The notes beneath the pieces are model-generated. The model worked only from the letters and a program-made list of their open reading frames with translations, was not told the origin of the DNA and searched no databases. DNA of 64,000 bases from Bimuria novae-zelandiae CBS 107.79. Lineage: Eukaryota > Ascomycota > Dothideomycetes > Pleosporales > Didymosphaeriaceae. The stretch lies in NCBI GenBank assembly GCA_010015655.1, contig ML976676.1:333754-397753 (forward strand), in the 5' to 3' direction. A program made the position numbers and the translations under genes. This document shows positions 9,250 to 20,947 of this stretch, in pieces (within the stretch, counting starts at the first letter, position 1; each line of letters begins with the position of its first letter).

Positions 9250-12200
9250 AGGACCCCTACTTCTTCTATAGCTTTGGATAACCATGTCACCTCTATAGGG
9301 GATGGCAAGAACAAGGCACATAAACCTAACTTATATAATAGTAATTATACCCTCCTCGATACCTAGCTCTTATAGCTAGACCTCTATTTTTTTAACTAGA
9401 ATTAAGACCTTAAAAATAAGAAGAAGGTTATCTTCGCTACAACCTACATATAAGGAAGCGCTAAAGAATAGATCTATCCCTACCTAGTTAAGTACTTAGA
9501 CATGGACTATAATAACGAAAATAAGGAGTATATTAACAAGCATGCTGTAACGAGGTTGGCACGGTCGAACACGTGGCCTTCTCTCGCTTATAGAGGTTCC
9601 GGCTAGGCTAGGATCAAACACTAGCGCTAGTGGCTGACCCTAGCATATCCTATATATATTATACTATACGAGTAATACTTGGCTTAAGTATTCTCGTGCG
9701 TACCTTTTGGTGCAGGTGAGGAAGTCACATAGTATTGGCTTAGTAAGCGGGGCGCTTACCTCATTACACATGCCGATGCAATCGACATTATTAAAGACTA
9801 CGATAACTTTAAAATATACCTTTAATAAATGTTTAGAATTGCTAATAAAATAGCTATTACTAGACGAGCAATCTAAATAGTTCGCTAATACTAATTTATA
9901 GCTAAATACACGATCGAGTTCCGCAAGTACGCAGTGTAACTTAACTAGGAGGATAAATCTCTTAAGATAATATATAAATAAAGCCTTAAACGTAATATGC
10001 GCGAGGAACTCCTGCGTAGTAGTATAAAAATAGAGACCTTAAAAGCACTATATAAAGAGACTATCCGCATTAATAGGGAGTAGTTCGCTTTGCAAGAAGA
10101 GTTCCGTAAGAACCTAAGGAACGCTAGTTTTAGACGACAGGCACCTGTAGTCTATAGGGCGCCACTAAAAGCACCTTGTTGCCAGTAACGCAACTACTAC
10201 GGACCCTAACCTATAGAAGATGTCTAGTTTAATAACCTAAAGAAGGGAATAGGAAAGGCTATAGGCTTTTAAAAGCCTAACTAACGTATCTTAGATGGAA
10301 CCCGACGACAGGGGACTAAGACACGTAAATGCTTTACATGTGGCAAACTAGGCCACATAGCCAGGAACTGCAGATCTAAGAATAAGATTATTAGGCAGCT
10401 AAACATACTAACTATTAATAAGAAAGAAACCACTAACGAAGAATGGCAGGTAATAGACGCTATTCAGCAGATTGGCATCCACGACAAAGGATTAGAGTAA
10501 TTAAAATTACTTAACTTACGACTCTGCGAGGATGCACACGAAAGTTCGGACAAAAAGGGAAAGGAGAAGGAACCAATACCTCGATCTCTTACGCCTCACC
10601 CTAGCTAGAACAAACTAGTCACTAGTAAGACGACAAACGTTTTCGACTTCTTAGAAAAACACCAACCAAGGGAAGGAGACTTCGGGTTTACAGCGATAGA
10701 ACAATAAGACTACGCAGAAGCATTTTTCCACGCTTACCAACCCAACCTAGTCAGTAAAGCAGCACGAGAAATGGCGGACCACTGCTATACCCACGAAGAC
10801 CCTAAGAAGAAATACCTAAATAAAAGCCTAAACTACAAACCATAGTACGACCTAGACTACCGCAATCCTACGCATAAGACTATACAATAGACCCTCTACA
10901 GAGAAGATTAATGTACCATTTATTACTAAGCTAAGGAATATAGCTACTTTCCCTAAATATACTAACAATATAGATAGGAGTGGTTTAACTACCTTATCGC
11001 CTATTACGACGTTTACCTCTAGGATAAACGCAAAACACGATACTTTCTATATCTTAACTAAGCACTAAACTAAGTAATATTACTACTAGTTAATAAGAAA
11101 TGTGTATTAGACAAATAGTAAATACACTTATACCCCGATTATAAGGAACATAAAGAATAAAAAGGGAAGCATAGGTTTAATCGCATACTAAAAGGGACTA
11201 CGACCCTTAGAATTAAAATAGTAACAAAGGAAGAAGACGGTGAAGCTCTCTTAGTAAAAGCCTAGCAGTAGCCTTAAGAGAAGAAAAACGAAAGACGCCT
11301 TAAACCCACAAAGCTAGCTAAAAAGAAAATGTCTTTTTTAGACCTAGGCTCAGGCGGGAAAACGCCTTTAAGGAAGTAAATGCCACTAACAGTTAGATAT
11401 TAATTAAGCTACTAGTACAGCTTAAAGGAACATGGATAAAAGCCATGCTAGACTTAGGAGTATAAAAAAGTTATGTGTCTAAAAAAGCACTTAATAGAGC
11501 AGGACTCTACGAACGCAAGAAGGCTATACCTTATACTATCTATGTCGCGAATAGACAGCTAATGCCCGGCAAAGCAATAATCGAGTACAAGGTCAAAACC
11601 ACCCTTATAATTCATAGACACCAGGAATTAATTACCCTTGACATTATTAAGGAAGCTAATTACGACGTAATTTTAGGATTACCCTAGTTAAGGAAGCATA
11701 ACCCTATAGTTAACTAGGAAAAGAAAGAGCTATCCTTTAAGCGCTGCAACTATGTATTATAAGTAAAGCCTACGCATTAATAGAGCATGATAGTAGATAA
11801 GAGAACTATTAATAACATAGTCTTGCAACTAAAAGTCGATAAACGCGAAATTAACTTAGCAGACACTAGTAGAAACCACTAGGTTATAAAGCGTAAGCAT
11901 GAAGAGAACAGCACACCTCTTAATATCCCTAACAAATATAAAGAATAGAGTTATTTGTTTTGGGAAGAGAAAGGAGCAAACGCCCTTCCTAAGCATACAC
12001 ACCAAGATCACCGCATTATTCTCGAAGAAGGAAAAACGCCGCCTTTTGGACCACTATACGGCCAGAGTAAAAAGGAACTCTAATAGACACGCGAATTCCT
12101 AAAGAAAGCCCTTAATAGGCAATAGATACGCAAGTCAGAATCGCTAGCAGCGTTACCCCTAATATTTATTATAAAGAAGGATAGAATACAACGTCCATGC

Positions 12201-12850
12201 ATTAACTATAAGAAACTAAACAATATAACAATTAAGAATAGATACCTACTACTAAATATACAAGAATCTCGAGACAGGCTAGGACGAGCCAAGATATTCA
12301 CGTAATTTGACCTACGAGACGGATACCACCTTATACAAATATTAGCAGGTAATAAGTGGAAGACAGCCTTTCGAACTAGATACGGACTGTTTAAGTACTA
12401 AGTTATGTCTTTTGGACTTACAAACGCGCTAGCAACGTTCCAAGTAATAATTAACAATATACTATAAAACTATCTTAACATATTTATAGTTGCCTACCTC
12501 GACAACATCCTAGTATTCTTAGAATAAGAGAAAGATTATGTGCAACACGTGCAGACAGTACTATAAGCGCTAAATAATACTAATTTATAGCTAAAACTAG
12601 AAAAGTGCAAATTCTATGTTACAGAACTAGAATTCCTAGGACATGTTATTAACACTAAAGGTATCTAAGTAAGCCCTTTAAAGATTAAGGAAGTAAAAAA
12701 GTAGAAGTTATTTACTAACCTTAAAGAAGTACAAGCCTTCCTTAGATTTACTAGATTTAATAGATAATTTATTACAGACTATTCCAGAATCACACTACCA
12801 CTCATAAACCTTACAAAGAAAGACAAACCTTTTAACTAGATAAAAGAATA
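9250..12850 (+). pseudogene. gag-pol relic of gypsy element A
   Basis: A gag zinc knuckle is intact at 10330-10371 (CFTCGKLGHIARNC, the CX2CX4HX4C form that binds retroelement RNA). A protease domain lies near 11440-11690: a DLG active-site triad region with a stop right after it, YVSKKAL, and YDVILGLP. The reverse transcriptase spans about 12120-12840, with [23 protein letters not shown] and the catalytic box as YLDN (12495-12506) instead of YLDD, consistent with a G-to-A change. Stops interrupt every domain, so the polyprotein is dead. Confidence 0.85.
9546..9768. repeat. Solo LTR in gypsy A gag, TSD CATGC
   Basis: A 223-bp unmutated insert that starts TGTAACGAGGT and ends ACCTCATTACA (short inverted ends, TG...CA), flanked by CATGC at 9541-9545 and 9769-9773. 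Skipping it and one CATGC copy restores the gag frame (N-K-H-A-D-A-I-D). There is no internal retroelement sequence, so it is a solo LTR left by LTR-LTR recombination. Confidence 0.88.
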
Positions 12851-12857
12851 CAAATAA

Positions 12858-13008
12858 TGTTAGAGTGGAGTAAGATATCACATGATATTGTCAACCTGAT
12901 GTAGACTAGTTGCTGATCACATTCTGCTACTTAAGCGGTTTCTCTGTTCAGCTTGTTACAATCAACTCAGTTTCTCATTCCTACTTGCTACCCATCTTAT
13001 CCCTTACA
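12858..13008 (+). repeat. 5' LTR of copia
   Basis: 151 bp, TGTTAGAGTGG...CCCTTACA, identical to 17957-18107 by eye. Confidence 0.93.
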
Positions 13009-13115
13009 GTTATGAGCCCAGCATACGCTTAATTCGACTGCAGTTCACTCTACCTACTTACTACACACGCGCTTTCCACGAAGGAGATTAACTCGACGAG
13101 CTCTAGTTTGCCATA

Positions 13116-14231
13116 ATGAGCAACAAAGAGGACGAGCTGATCGTCAAGGAGACGATTATCCTTGACAAGCCAAGCGACTGGTCGAAGTGGATCTTTCTAC
13201 GAAAGAGGACCGCTGAGGCATATAAAATCTGGGACTATTGTAACCTAGATTTGACAGTAGATACTGTCAAGAAAATCTACAACGAGAAACCCAAGGAGTG
13301 ACTACTACGCTCATTCAAAAAGGACAACGAAGATTCAAGCATTGTCCAAGGCGATGATGATATTGAACCAGACGAACTCACAAGAACTGAACGAGAGGAC
13401 TACACCTTCTGGCATGGGTTCTACGCAACGAAGCTGGCAGCCTAGCAGAAGAAGGAGAACGCTCTTAACAACCTGACACGGGAGATTGCAAGGACGATCG
13501 CCAGCAGGCATATCCTAGTTATTAAGGATGCTAAAACACCGTACGAATAACTTATACAACTTAAGAAGATATTCTGCATGTTAGTGGCAGAGCGGAAGTA
13601 TAAGTTACTTGAGTAGTATGACAAGATCAAGAAGGTTCCACAACGGCAAAAGATAGATACTTGGTACGAGAGCTACATCACTATTCTTCGCGACATAATT
13701 AAACTGAAACTACCTGAGGTCCAGGACTATCAAGCACAGCAGGACTTTCTTTGAGCAATTAGGGGAATCGATGAGTCCTTTGTTACACACGAAATTCAGG
13801 AGATCACGCGAGCTGAAATAAACGGAACCCCGTACATGGATCCTGTTGGACTAATAGAGAACTATCGACGGTTCCGACGCACATTGAACCCTGTAGCGTC
13901 ATCACTTGGAACGTACGCCGTTTTAGGACGCCCTAGTCCAAACACCAATAGCAACACCCAGAAACGTACAGTCACTTGCATCTGCGGAGAACAGCACCTG
14001 TTTAAGCAGTGCTCCTACGTAGTGCCTTCTCTCCGACCTACTGGATGGAGGCCCGACCCAGCTGTTTCAGCCGAGTTTGACAAAGTGAGGAAACTAGGTA
14101 GAGGCAACCCCCTAAGCGTAGCTCTGCTTGGAGCTGAGAAGAGAGCTAGCGATAAGGCGAATACTGCAAACAACGATGCGAACAAGAACGACTTTTCTAT
14201 GGATACTGGTTATCCTCTATTGAATGCTTAA
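13116..14231 (+). pseudogene. Copia gag (interrupted)
   Basis: The first open part (13116-13301) starts MSNKEDELIVKETIIL and contains the WSKWIFLRKRTAEAYKIWDY segment typical of fungal copia gag. A TGA at 13302 and further stops break the middle. An open frame at 13836-14231 carries the variant zinc knuckle CICGEQHLFKQC (C-x-C-x4-H-x4-C) used by fungal copia elements. The product in intact relatives is the nucleocapsid/coat protein. The stops are single transitions. Confidence 0.8.
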
Positions 14232-14319
14232 AACTCAACAGGAGCAGTTATGCACAGGTAAGGTAGCCAGGACGCATCTTAGGTTGTTACTCCACTTAGT
14301 ACAGCTGCTATTCGACAGC

Positions 14320-15660
14320 CTCCGCCGCTATTGATTAACAAGTGGATACTGGATCCTGGCTCCAATCTACATGTCACAAACCACCGGCCGAAGACCTGGG
14401 AGAAGATCCGAGATGGACAACTAGACGATATCCTACTAGCTGGCACACAGGCCCTGCAGATACAGGAGTGGGGAAATGTCAAGCTGTTTGTTGATACTCT
14501 AACCGGCGAACGTTGAGTGACTATGACATGGGTAGCACTTATTCCTACGTTCTTCACGTCAGTAGTATTACTATCACGTTGTCAATCAGTTGGTATTGAG
14601 TTCGACTCGGGACGTAGCTGTCTCTATCTGAGGAGCGCTCTAATGGACATATTCTGCACACTCAATAAGCAGGGTGGCCATTGGGTTATGGACTCCAACA
14701 AGGCAACACGCCTGAACGCATTAGAGTTGTACACATTCGCGATTTAATTGAAACCAAGCTGTATAGAGCGCAAGCCTCTACATGTCACCCCTATAGAAGC
14801 TCATCAGATGCTAGCTCATGCAGGACGACGCGCGATTGAACACCTAGAGCAGGCAGTGGATGGTATCAAGCTCGTTACTGGCCCCCAGGCCCCGCAATGG
14901 AAGGAATGTGAGAATTGCATTAACTTAAAGCTCTCTAAGATTATTAGTTGACGCCCTTAACGCGAGCCTGCGACACGCCCCTTTAAACGTATTAGCATTA
15001 ACCTTATATAACTACGAAAGACCGGCGAAGCTTGCTACAACGGGGATAAGTGGCTCTTACACGCTGTGTGTTAATATAGTAGATACTATTTAGGGAAGAC
15101 TCTTCGTGATAAGAAGAAGGAGACTCTTACACGCGCCGTTCGACAAATGCTAACACAGATACGTACCTAATTTGACGCTATTGTTGTGTACATTCGTTGT
15201 GACAATGAGAAAGGCTTTGCTAATCTCTGGGATATCTTTGAAGATCTAGGCATTGTAGTTGAGCCTCGTGCTGTTGGAGCGGAAGAAATAACTAGCCTTA
15301 TAAAGAAGGCTGGCAATCTTATCATCACAATAGCTAGGACGCTGCGAATTGCAGCAAATTTGCCTAAGACGCTAACGAACGAGCTGTGCTTGACGGCCAT
15401 GTACATGCTTAATTGATTACTAACAGAAGTTACTGGTTGGAAGACACCCTACGAAGTTGTGCGCAAGGTAAAGCCATCTCTAGCGCATATAGACGTTATT
15501 GGAGCAAAGGCTCTATTTCGAAACACAAAGATAGCTAAAGGTGACAAGCTTGAAGTACGAGCGATCACTGGATGGCTGGTTGGATACGAAGGAATAAACA
15601 TCTTTCGTATCTGGGTCCCAGGAAGCGATAGGGTTGTTCGAACCCGAGACGTCGTTTTCC
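14320..15660 (+). pseudogene. Copia protease and integrase relic
   Basis: The protease starts with WILDPGSNLHVTN at 14340-14380 (active site D-x-G-S, family WILDSGS). The GAG-pre-integrase/zinc region follows at about 14790-14940 (HQMLAHAGRRAIEHL ... CENC). The integrase core appears at about 15180-15420: a catalytic-Asp segment YIRCDNEKGF, then EPRAVGAEEITSL, where the family usually has an ENG-type helix. The integrase C-terminal fold (GWLVGYEG.NIFRIWVP) runs to about 15660. Several in-frame stops (14514, 14946, 15414 and others) break it. Confidence 0.78.
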
Positions 15661-16949
15661 TACGACAACAACGGTACTCTCCGCTAGAATCTCAGCTTTT
15701 GACTGAGGAGGAACGACGTGTGGTTACTATCCTTGATATCGATTCATCGGATGAGGAGGAAGATCCTGTTACCCAACAAATCTATCGTGATATAACACAT
15801 CGTCAACCTATAGTTGAGGATGATGTTGAGGATCGAGAAGAAGAGGATACTGGGCCGGATGGTGCCGAAGAGCAGATTCATCAGGAGGCCTATAGAGGAT
15901 TACCCACACCCAGAGAGACACCGGTACCTAGCACTCATAATCGTTCCCAACCAAAAGGCTGGAGAGAGATTGCTCCTGGAGATACTACGCCAAACCACCG
16001 TCAGAACAATGCACCCAGACGGACAAACCCTAATATTGCTGCAGACAATATCGTTCTAGGGTCTCGTCGTCGGGGAGGTGATAGAGGAGACGATACGCCT
16101 AGGGACCACTTTAGTACGCACGCGTCTCTGTACTGGCAAACGTTTGCTACGGCAATCGTGCAGTTGCCCCCGAATGAAGAGTGGAAGGTTCACCGCGATT
16201 GTCTGCCGCCGCCACCAAAGAACTGGGCTGAGGTTAAATCCCGCCCTGACGCTGATAAGTGGTTCGCTGCTGCGGACAAGGAGATTAAGGAGCAGCTTCA
16301 CAAAGGAGTATTTGAGAGGGTAAAAGATGATTTGAAGGATCACCTAGATACTGAGACTTTGCCGCTAATGTGGGTCTTCACGTACAAGTTTGATGCTGAT
16401 GGCTACTTGGCTAGCTACAAGGCTCGACTAGTCGTGAGAGGAGATCTGCAGACGACTTGGGATGACACCTACGCAGCTACCCTCGCGGCTCGAACGCTCC
16501 GCTTCCTCATCGCTATTATGTGCGCTTTCGGGCTTCTTGCCTACCAGTACGATGTCAAGAATGCTTTTCTCAATGCGTATCTTGCCCCACTCTGTTACGT
16601 CTGGACTCCGGATGGGTTCCGAGACAGGCTAGGCAATATGATGCGACTACGCCGAGCACTGTATGGGCTCAAGGATGCTCCAGCGCTGTGGCACAAACAC
16701 CTGAAGAAGACACTTATTAATATGGGTTTTACGCAAGTGAAGGGTATCCCTTGCCTATTCACTAATAGCAAGCTGATACTATTCTACTACGTGGATGATA
16801 TCGTCGTCCTTTTCCGCAAAGGCGATCAGCAATATTATCAACAGTTTGAACGCGAGTTTATGAAACGATACGAGACACAGAGCTTAAGAGAACTACGTTG
16901 GTTCCTAGGAATACGCATTATTAGAGACTATGCAAAAGGCAAGGTCTAG
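15459..16949 (+). pseudogene. Copia integrase C-terminus and reverse transcriptase (open 496-codon segment)
   Basis: The longest open frame in the window. It runs from the integrase C-terminus (GWLVGYEGINIFRIWVPG) through an acidic linker into RVT_2: WVFTYKFDADGYLASYKARLVVRGD, then YDVKNAFLNAYL, ALYGLKDAPALWHKHL and the catalytic YVDD at 16788-16799. It stops in the thumb region. The first ATG is only the first methionine in an originally continuous polyprotein, not a true start. Reverse transcriptase of this type copies the element's RNA inside virus-like particles. It is not functional without the broken upstream and downstream parts. Confidence 0.85.
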
Positions 16950-17790
16950 ATAATTTAAGACTCTTACATCGCAAAAGTCTGCCACGATCACAATCTACTT
17001 TAGGGAAGCCGACACCCTAAGGTCCCTCTACGCGAGTCTTATCTCCCCCCAAGCACGGATAAGCCTAACGAGGAGCGTACCCGCCTATATCAGATCCTAG
17101 TTGGATGTCTGGGTTTTATCTCATACTTTACCTAGCCTGATGTGGCAAAGACGCACTCAATACTTGCCCGCCATTTAAATAATCCTAGCTAAAAGCATCT
17201 TGCTGCTGTCAAGTCTATGTGGCAGTACTTATACGACTTTTGATTCTGGGCAATTAGAGCAACGACAGCACGCTCTAAGAACGCCAACTATATCTATTAA
17301 ATTAATAATAAGGAAGCTAAGGAGTTATTATTCTTTAGTGCCTCTAATGCTGCGTTTGCTAACGATCCTGATACTGCCCGAAGCTCTTTTGCCTATGTGT
17401 TTAAGCTCTATGGAATGGTTATTGATTAGAAGGCAAAAATTATGAGATCTGTTGCTAAATTAACTACTAAGGCTGAACTATTTGCCCTATCGACTGCTGG
17501 CACTAAGTTATCCTGGTGGATGAACACCTTTGAAGCTATTGGATTTAATCCAGAGGTTCGACCTACGTTGTACTGTGATAACCAGCAAACAGTCTCTATC
17601 GCTAATAAGGATGAAGAAAAGCTCGACACAAAGCTGAGGCATATTAAAGTACATTAGATGTGGATCCGCGAGCAAGTTGAAGCTGGGAACATTGACGTTA
17701 CCTGGATAGGAACTGCTGATATGCCCGCTGATGGATTGACAAAGGCTCTCTCTGATAGTAGTAAGCACGAGCGATTCTTGAAGTAACTAG
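16950..17790 (+). pseudogene. Copia RNase H relic
   Basis: Continues from the reverse transcriptase after stops at 16950 and later. Recognisable RNase H segments: VAKLTTKAELFALSTAGTK (17445-17500), PTLYCDNQQTVSIA (17558-17600), LDTKLRHIKVH and, near the end, TADMPADGLTKAL, the characteristic copia C-terminus. Interrupted by several TAG stops. Confidence 0.8.
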
Positions 17791-17956
17791 GAATGACTGA
17801 TATACGCCACAAGTTGTTGGTGTAGAGGATAAGTTTGTTACGTCTATTGTCACATGATAGAGTACTACGTAGGGAGGTGCCCTGGAGGCCCTCTGTCCAC
17901 TCGTTTTGCATTACTCTACTTAACAGCACTCCGCTACCTTTGTGCTGTGGGAGGTG

Positions 17957-18107
17957 TGTTAGAGTGGAGTAAGATATCACATGATATTGTCAACCTGATG
18001 TAGACTAGTTGCTGATCACATTCTGCTACTTAAGCGGTTTCTCTGTTCAGCTTGTTACAATCAACTCAGTTTCTCATTCCTACTTGCTACCCATCTTATC
18101 CCTTACA
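17957..18107 (+). repeat. 3' LTR of copia
   Basis: 151 bp, same sequence as 12858-13008. It abuts the coding sequence of a zinc-dehydrogenase relic and supplies an in-frame ATG at 18052. Confidence 0.93.
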
Positions 18108-18108
18108 T

Positions 18109-19223
18109 TTCAACATCTCAGTCATCGGTTGGCCTGTCCCAACACTCCGGGATCCTACAGATGTCATTGTAGGCATCAACGCGTCTGGCATCTGCGGAAC
18201 TAATCTTCACACCTACCATCTTGCCAGCGGTTCACCTGAAGCGCCCTATCTGTACGGCCACGAAGGACTCGGAGTTGTAAATGAAGTAGGAGATGCAGTG
18301 CAGTTCCTTAACGTCGGGGACTACGTCATCGTTCCAGATAATGTAGATGATGGACAGTGGACGCAAGAACCAATCAACTTTGTTCGGAACAAATTCTTCA
18401 GCGGTGCCCCGAATGAACCTTCGCTCCCTGGCCTGCAGAGTAAGTCATTCCAAAGCAGTATCCTTAGTCTTGACTAACTTTTCTAGCCGCATATGTCAGG
18501 GTTCCCTTCGCTGATAATTCCCTCATCCCTATCCCGGCCAATTCTTCCACCCCTTTTGAAGAGCTTTTGGACTATTTTTTCGTCGACGACAGCTTCGCAA
18601 CCGCTTGGTCTGGTCTTTCCTGGTCCGGTTTCCAGCCAGGTGACAGTGTCGCTGTCTTTGGTGCTGGTCCTGTCGGTCTGCTTGCTGCATACTCCGCCAC
18701 CTTGCGCGGTGCTTCCAAGGTCTATAGTGTCGATCGAGTGCAATGGCGTCTCGATGTCGCTGCTTCTTTTGGCGCCATCCCGATCAACTTTGCCAACGGC
18801 ACCGGCTCGATCGCGGACCAGATACGGGTACACGAGCCCAACGGCGTCCGACTCACCGTCGAGTGTGTCGGATATGAAGCTGAGATTGCAAACGGCACCG
18901 TCGATTCCACCATCAAGATCCGTAATATGGTCGACATAACGGTTCCCAACGGCGGTCTGGGTCTTCTTGGTGTCATGGCAACGGGGGATGCGGCCTTCAA
19001 TGATGTCGTTCAATAGGCATATCTGAAGAGGGTGTCCACCATGGGTGAATTCGTGCTACGACTACAGGTCGCTGCGGAGCTCGCGAATCTGATTGAGTCC
19101 GGGAAAGCTAAGCCCAGCTTCATTGTCAGTGATATAATCGATATTGAAGACGCCCCTGAGACGTATCAGAAGTTTGACAGGAGGGAAATTGTCAAGGCAG
19201 TGATTCGCACGAAGCTAGAGTAG
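18109..19223 (+). pseudogene. Zinc-type MDR dehydrogenase (formaldehyde-dehydrogenase-like), 5' truncated, one internal stop
   Basis: Coding sequence resumes directly after the copia LTR at FNISVIGWPVP, so only the first few residues are missing. Exon 1 (to 18439) has GICGTNLHTYH, where the zinc-ligand cysteine region lies, and the GHEGLGVVNEVGD signature. Intron 18440-18486 has GTAAGT, a CTAAC branch site and TAG. Exon 2 contains the Rossmann motif VFGAGPVGLLAAYSATLRGA, typical of glutathione-independent formaldehyde dehydrogenase-like proteins, and ends with AKPSFIVS. A TAG at 19014-19016 interrupts an otherwise continuous frame to 19223. The usual four-cysteine structural zinc loop seems shortened. 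It lacks its original start and promoter. There is no broad RIP. Confidence 0.8.
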
Positions 19224-19476
19224 GGGATTTGGCTTTGGAGTTCATGTAAGATAGCATGCAGTTCGTCTTGTATTTCACGGCGGCTAGCATGGGTGGGTGC
19301 ATAATAGAAGTCGTAGGTGTAGCGATTGGTTTAATGTTATCTGTCCAAGCGAGTAGTCTTCGAGCGATAGGAAGCTTGATATATCCCAGAAGATAAAGCG
19401 TGGGGTGATGTTCTTGTAAGCGCAGCGCCCTTGCCATCCCAAGGCAGTATACCGTATTAGCGCCGTTGTACTTGCC
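19224..19476. other. 3' flank of dehydrogenase relic
   Basis: Normal-GC host sequence with no convincing gene. It ends at the 6-bp target copy AATTTC (19477-19482) of the next transposon. Confidence 0.5.
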
Positions 19477-19482
19477 AATTTC

Positions 19483-19514
19483 TACGGAAGACGATAAGCG
19501 GGTGAAGGGACAAA
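19483..19514 (+). repeat. Left TIR of IS3EU-like element
   Basis: 32 bp beginning TACGGAAGACGATAAG. One mismatch to the inverted right end. Confidence 0.88.
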
Positions 19515-20947
19515 CTCAATCGCCAATCGCCAGTCGCGAAAAAAATTATCGCAGTTGCTTATCGAGCAGCCCATGTCAGCCAGGGTAATAAATATTACTT
19601 TATAAGGAGAGAGATAGGAAGACAATATAGTACTAAGAAGATAACATGTGTCTTCTAATACTTTAAGTAGAGACTATACGGCACAAAATTTTTCTTATCT
19701 TTAATATTAATATCTAGAAGTTTAGAAGACTAAGCTTTTTAAATATCTAATACCTAAGATATTACGCGCTTCCTTTTATATAAGGGCTCTTTCTTTATAT
19801 AGTGCTTTAGCTTTAGCGTTTTTAACTTTTATTTAATTTATAAAAGTTTCTTTTTAACTTTCCTCTCTTTTTTAATAGCTTTCTTTAAGCGTACGGGTAT
19901 CTTAATAGAAAATAAATTAGGATTTTTTACTATATAATAACTGCTTATCTTAGTGCTGCTTAAATATAAGATATAGTTTAATAGTTCTAGAGTTTATTTT
20001 CTTAAAGAATCGACCCTCGAAAAGCTCTTTTATCGTACGGAGTCTACCTATACTCTTAAGAAGCTCTGTAACGCTATCTTTCCTAATATCTATAGTAAGG
20101 TATAGTAGAGTATTTAAGATATTATTAACGTTATGTTATATAACCTCTAAGAGAATGTGCGTTTAAAGTAGGTTATTAGGCCCCTTAATTATAGTGTTTA
20201 GAATCTAAAGTTAGATCTTTTCTATTCTTTAATTAATTAAGAAAAGACAAAAGGTATATTACACGTATAAGGAATCTTATATTTTATAAACCTATTTCTT
20301 AACTAGGTATCTTTATTTACAATCTTATATCGTACGAGGCAGACATATAAAAGAACTAGAAAATTAGATAGCTTTTAAGCTATAAATTAAATAGTCCTTT
20401 AGATTAATTACTACTGTGTATTTTTTACTATTATACGACCTATAACTTTAGCAGATAGAACGAATATAGCCTTTTTAGTATCTAAAGTATTATTTAGAAT
20501 AATAATATCCTTGTTCTCTACTTTCTATGTACTTAATAATGGCTAAAGAGGAGCATAACAAGCTAGATAAAAAGTAAATAAGGAAGGGTGCTTAAAATAA
20601 GACACTTTTATTTCTAAGCAGTATCTTGGAGTTAATATACTTATATTATACAATAAAAGAAAAGACGAAAGAAGGGATAAAACTTATACTATAAGAGATA
20701 ATAATATTTAGGTAATAAAATATATATAAATAGCTTAGTTATTGCATATAAGTAAGAGAACTATACTATTTTTAAATCTATTAGTATTTTTAAGTTTTAT
20801 ACATTAGTTTTAAGGTCTGCTTCTCTAACTGCTTTAGAGTTAGGCTATGTTTACTTAGTTTTACTTCTTATATTAATTGTACGAGATACTTACCTGCCAA
20901 TTTCTTGCACCTACTGGAGCAGAAAGAAGAGAGAGCAGCGGCTGGAA

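Larger units (their letters stand above)
8786..12857 (+). mobile_element. Ty3/gypsy element A, 3' truncated at a copia LTR
   Basis: LTR (8786-9104), gag with a CCHC zinc knuckle, protease and reverse transcriptase in the usual order. The element stops in the RT/RNase H connection at 12857, where a copia LTR begins. RNase H, integrase and the 3' LTR are absent from the window. Its gag and protease are closely similar to those of element B (24465-26967). RIP is milder here than in element B. A solo LTR is inserted in gag at 9546-9768. Confidence 0.85.
12858..18107 (+). mobile_element. Ty1/copia retrotransposon with identical LTRs
   Basis: A 5250-bp element: LTR 12858-13008, gag, protease, integrase, reverse transcriptase and RNase H, a purine-rich tract GTGGGAGGTG next to the 3' LTR, and LTR 17957-18107. 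The two 151-bp LTRs look identical. The interior has normal GC and many near-intact frames but scattered stops of the CAG-to-TAG and CGA-to-TGA type, so RIP was light. The flanks do not match: AATAA on the left in gypsy A, TTTCA on the right in a host gene. No target duplication exists. Confidence 0.92.

Noticed and set aside
18483..19013. 176-codon minus ORF in the dehydrogenase relic
   Set aside because: Shadow of the dehydrogenase exon, which has clear family motifs on the plus strand.
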